In this document: piece by piece, positions 6,151 through 7,589 of the stretch
How the letters are laid out: the number at the start of each line of letters is the position of its first letter
How positions within the stretch are numbered: the first letter of the stretch is position 1
DNA from: JBPBQZ01 sp050955105
GTDB lineage: Bacteria; Pseudomonadota; Gammaproteobacteria; Burkholderiales; Burkholderiaceae
NCBI GenBank assembly: GCA_050955105.1
Contig: JBPBQZ010000157.1
Span: forward strand, 1 to 7,589
Reading direction: 5' to 3'
DNA: 7,589 nucleotides
Position numbers and translations under genes: made by a program
The notes under the pieces: model-generated
What the model was told of the DNA's origin: nothing
Database searches by the model: none
What the model saw: only the letters and a program-made list of their open reading frames with translations

Positions 6151-7589
6151 TTATGCCGGATTCGTCGCTGGCGTGGCGCCGACGTAAGCGGTTTCGCCAT
6201 CATCGTCGTCTTGTCGGGGAACACGCGCTGTACTGGCCTCGGCCGCGATAGCGGGCGCGGTCAACTCGCTCAGGCCGTCGGCGTTCAGCGCGGTCTTCAT
6301 TTCTGCCGGCATCTTGACGGTGGTTGCTGCCTTCGGCATCGGTGTCAGCACGGGCTGTACCGACAGACAGGCTTCGATGGCTTCCTTCAGCGACGCGACG
6401 CGCCATACCGAGCCGGAGACATCAGACCACTCGTCGGTTTGCGAGTCGCCGGCTTCATGAGGTTGCGCCGGTAATACGCCAATCAGACCGATAACGAGCG
6501 GCGCTTGCGGCAAACGTTCGCGCGTGCGTCGCAGCAGATAGCGCACGCTGGAGGGCACGGCATCGGCATCGAGATAAACCGCGCAAACGCGTCCGACGCG
6601 CGAGATGTCGAGCTCGCTGATGCGACTGCGCGAGGCTTCGCCGTGCGCGACCACCGCCGCACGAAGGCCGTGTTTCTCCAGCAACTGCGCCATCATTTTC
6701 GCGGCGATGTCGTCCAGTGGACCGCGGCCCGCAATGCAGAGTGTGAGGGCTTCTTCGTCGCCTGGCGGCGTACCGCTGGCGTTGCTCACGGGCACCGGCC
6801 GGGCAATCGGCGCACTGCCATGCGGCACGCGTTGCTCGGAAGCCGAAGGCTCAATGAAGTCGATTTCGTTGGTCGCTTCGTGGTCGCGGTCTTCGGGGCC
6901 AGGCCGTGTATCGGGCTTGCCGTCGCTGGCATTTGACAGGCTGTCGATCAGGTCGATGGCCGCGGCCCTGATGCGCTCGAATTGCGCATCGGTGACGACG
7001 CCACGCGCGACGTCGTTGGCGGCAAGCCGTAGCCCTTTGATCGCCACCTCGTCGTAGTAGGCCGACAATGGGCGGTCGCGCAACAAAACTTCGGCTTGTC
7101 CCAATGCCTCATCCGGGTCGCCGGCCAGCATGCGCTGATAAAAGTTTTGTACCGGCGTGAGCGCTGGACGGTCGCCGAGGAGCACGTCGAGGAATTCGAG
7201 ACGGTCCACGTGCCGTCCCAGCACTACCAGGCAAAGCGTAAGCGGCGTCGACAGAATCAGGCCGATCGGCCCCCACAGCCAGCTCCAGAAGATGGCCGCG
7301 ACGATAACTGATAGCGGCGACAGGCCGGTGCTGTGACCATACAGCATGGGCTCGACGATTTGCCCGGCGATCAGTTCGGCAATCACGAACAGGCCGAGTG
7401 TCCAGATGGCCATCGACCATCCGGGATCGACCGCCGCGGCGAGCGCGGTAGCCAGCAACGCGGCGATCCAGGCGCCTACATAGGGGACGAAGCGCAATAG
7501 CGCCGCCAGGCCGGCCCACAGAATGGGATGCGGGACGCCTACCAAGGTTAGCCCCAGCCCGATCACCACGCCCATGCCGGTGTTGATGC
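6151..7589 (-). CDS. AI-2E family (UPF0118/PerM-like) transporter with long cytoplasmic tail, 5' end beyond window
   Basis: The reading frame is open to the right edge, so the N-terminus is missing. The internal ATG at 7575 is not the likely start, because INTG precedes it in frame and matches the conserved interior of the family. Numbering from that methionine, hydrophobic segments lie at about 2-27, 29-49, 53-75 and 85-119. The motifs FVPYVGAW (29-36) and GHSTGLSPLSVIVAAIFWSWLWGPIGL (80-106) are typical of the AI-2E exporter/permease family. The family includes proteins implicated in autoinducer-2 export or Na+/H+ antiport, so the cargo here is unknown. The rest is soluble: a helical region (about 138-213) with two short helix pairs, a proline- and charge-rich linker (214-275), a predicted alpha/beta domain (about 276-405) and a disordered tail with four aspartates at 456-459. 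Many family members end soon after the last membrane segment, so this tail is a notable addition, though long-tailed homologues are known to me from related proteobacteria. Confidence 0.85.
   Translation of the reverse strand, partial: INTGMGVVIGLGLTLVGVPHPILWAGLAALLRFVPYVGAWIAALLATALAAAVDPGWSMAIWTLGLFVIAELIAGQIVEPMLYGHSTGLSPLSVIVAAIFWSWLWGPIGLILSTPLTLCLVVLGRHVDRLEFLDVLLGDRPALTPVQNFYQRMLAGDPDEALGQAEVLLRDRPLSAYYDEVAIKGLRLAANDVARGVVTDAQFERIRAAAIDLIDSLSNASDGKPDTRPGPEDRDHEATNEIDFIEPSASEQRVPHGSAPIARPVPVSNASGTPPGDEEALTLCIAGRGPLDDIAAKMMAQLLEKHGLRAAVVAHGEASRSRISELDISRVGRVCAVYLDADAVPSSVRYLLRRTRERLPQAPLVIGLIGVLPAQPHEAGDSQTDEWSDVSGSVWRVASLKEAIEACLSVQPVLTPMPKAATTVKMPAEMKTALNADGLSELTAPAIAAEASTARVPRQDDDDGETAYVGATPATNPA

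Overview
The window is a GC-rich stretch of a proteobacterial chromosome. The protein repertoire (a GcdH/type III CoA-transferase pair, a 3-hydroxyisobutyryl-CoA hydrolase-like protein, a PoxB-like thiamine diphosphate enzyme, and an AI-2E-family permease with a long cytoplasmic tail) and the gene style fit a betaproteobacterium, most likely Burkholderiaceae. That placement is inferred from recalled families, not from a database search. There are no RNA genes, mobile elements, CRISPR arrays or other signs of recent transfer. Most of the window looks like ordinary core metabolism.

Layout: 1-283 holds no convincing gene, only a short palindrome and a ribosome binding site. Four genes then run on the + strand: a pyruvate-oxidase/acetolactate-synthase-like ThDP enzyme (284-2074), an enoyl-CoA hydratase/isomerase-fold protein of the 3-hydroxyisobutyryl-CoA hydrolase group (2339-3487), glutaryl-CoA dehydrogenase (3595-4782) and a CaiB/BaiF (type III) CoA-transferase (4854-6077). 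A convergent - strand gene, cut by the right edge (6151-7589, 5' end missing), encodes the C-terminal part of an AI-2E-family (UPF0118/PerM-like) membrane protein with about 350 residues of soluble sequence after its last membrane segment.

The clearest functional unit is the last + strand pair. The CoA-transferase would activate glutarate to glutaryl-CoA using succinyl-CoA, and GcdH would oxidise and decarboxylate it to crotonyl-CoA, as in the terminal part of lysine and glutarate catabolism. The upstream hydrolase-like gene acts on branched C4 acyl-CoA (valine pathway) if the family assignment holds. The ThDP enzyme acts on pyruvate or another 2-oxo acid. These two share an acyl-CoA/2-oxo-acid theme with the pair, but nothing in the sequence proves co-regulation. 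The spacers after three of the four + strand genes contain good inverted repeats without adjacent U-tracts, which argues against one simple tight operon.

I found no clear undescribed system. The part most worth a second look is the cytoplasmic tail of the AI-2E-family protein, which seems to carry a helical segment, a flexible linker and an alpha/beta Rossmann-like domain resembling a cobalamin-binding fold without its cobalamin-ligating motif.
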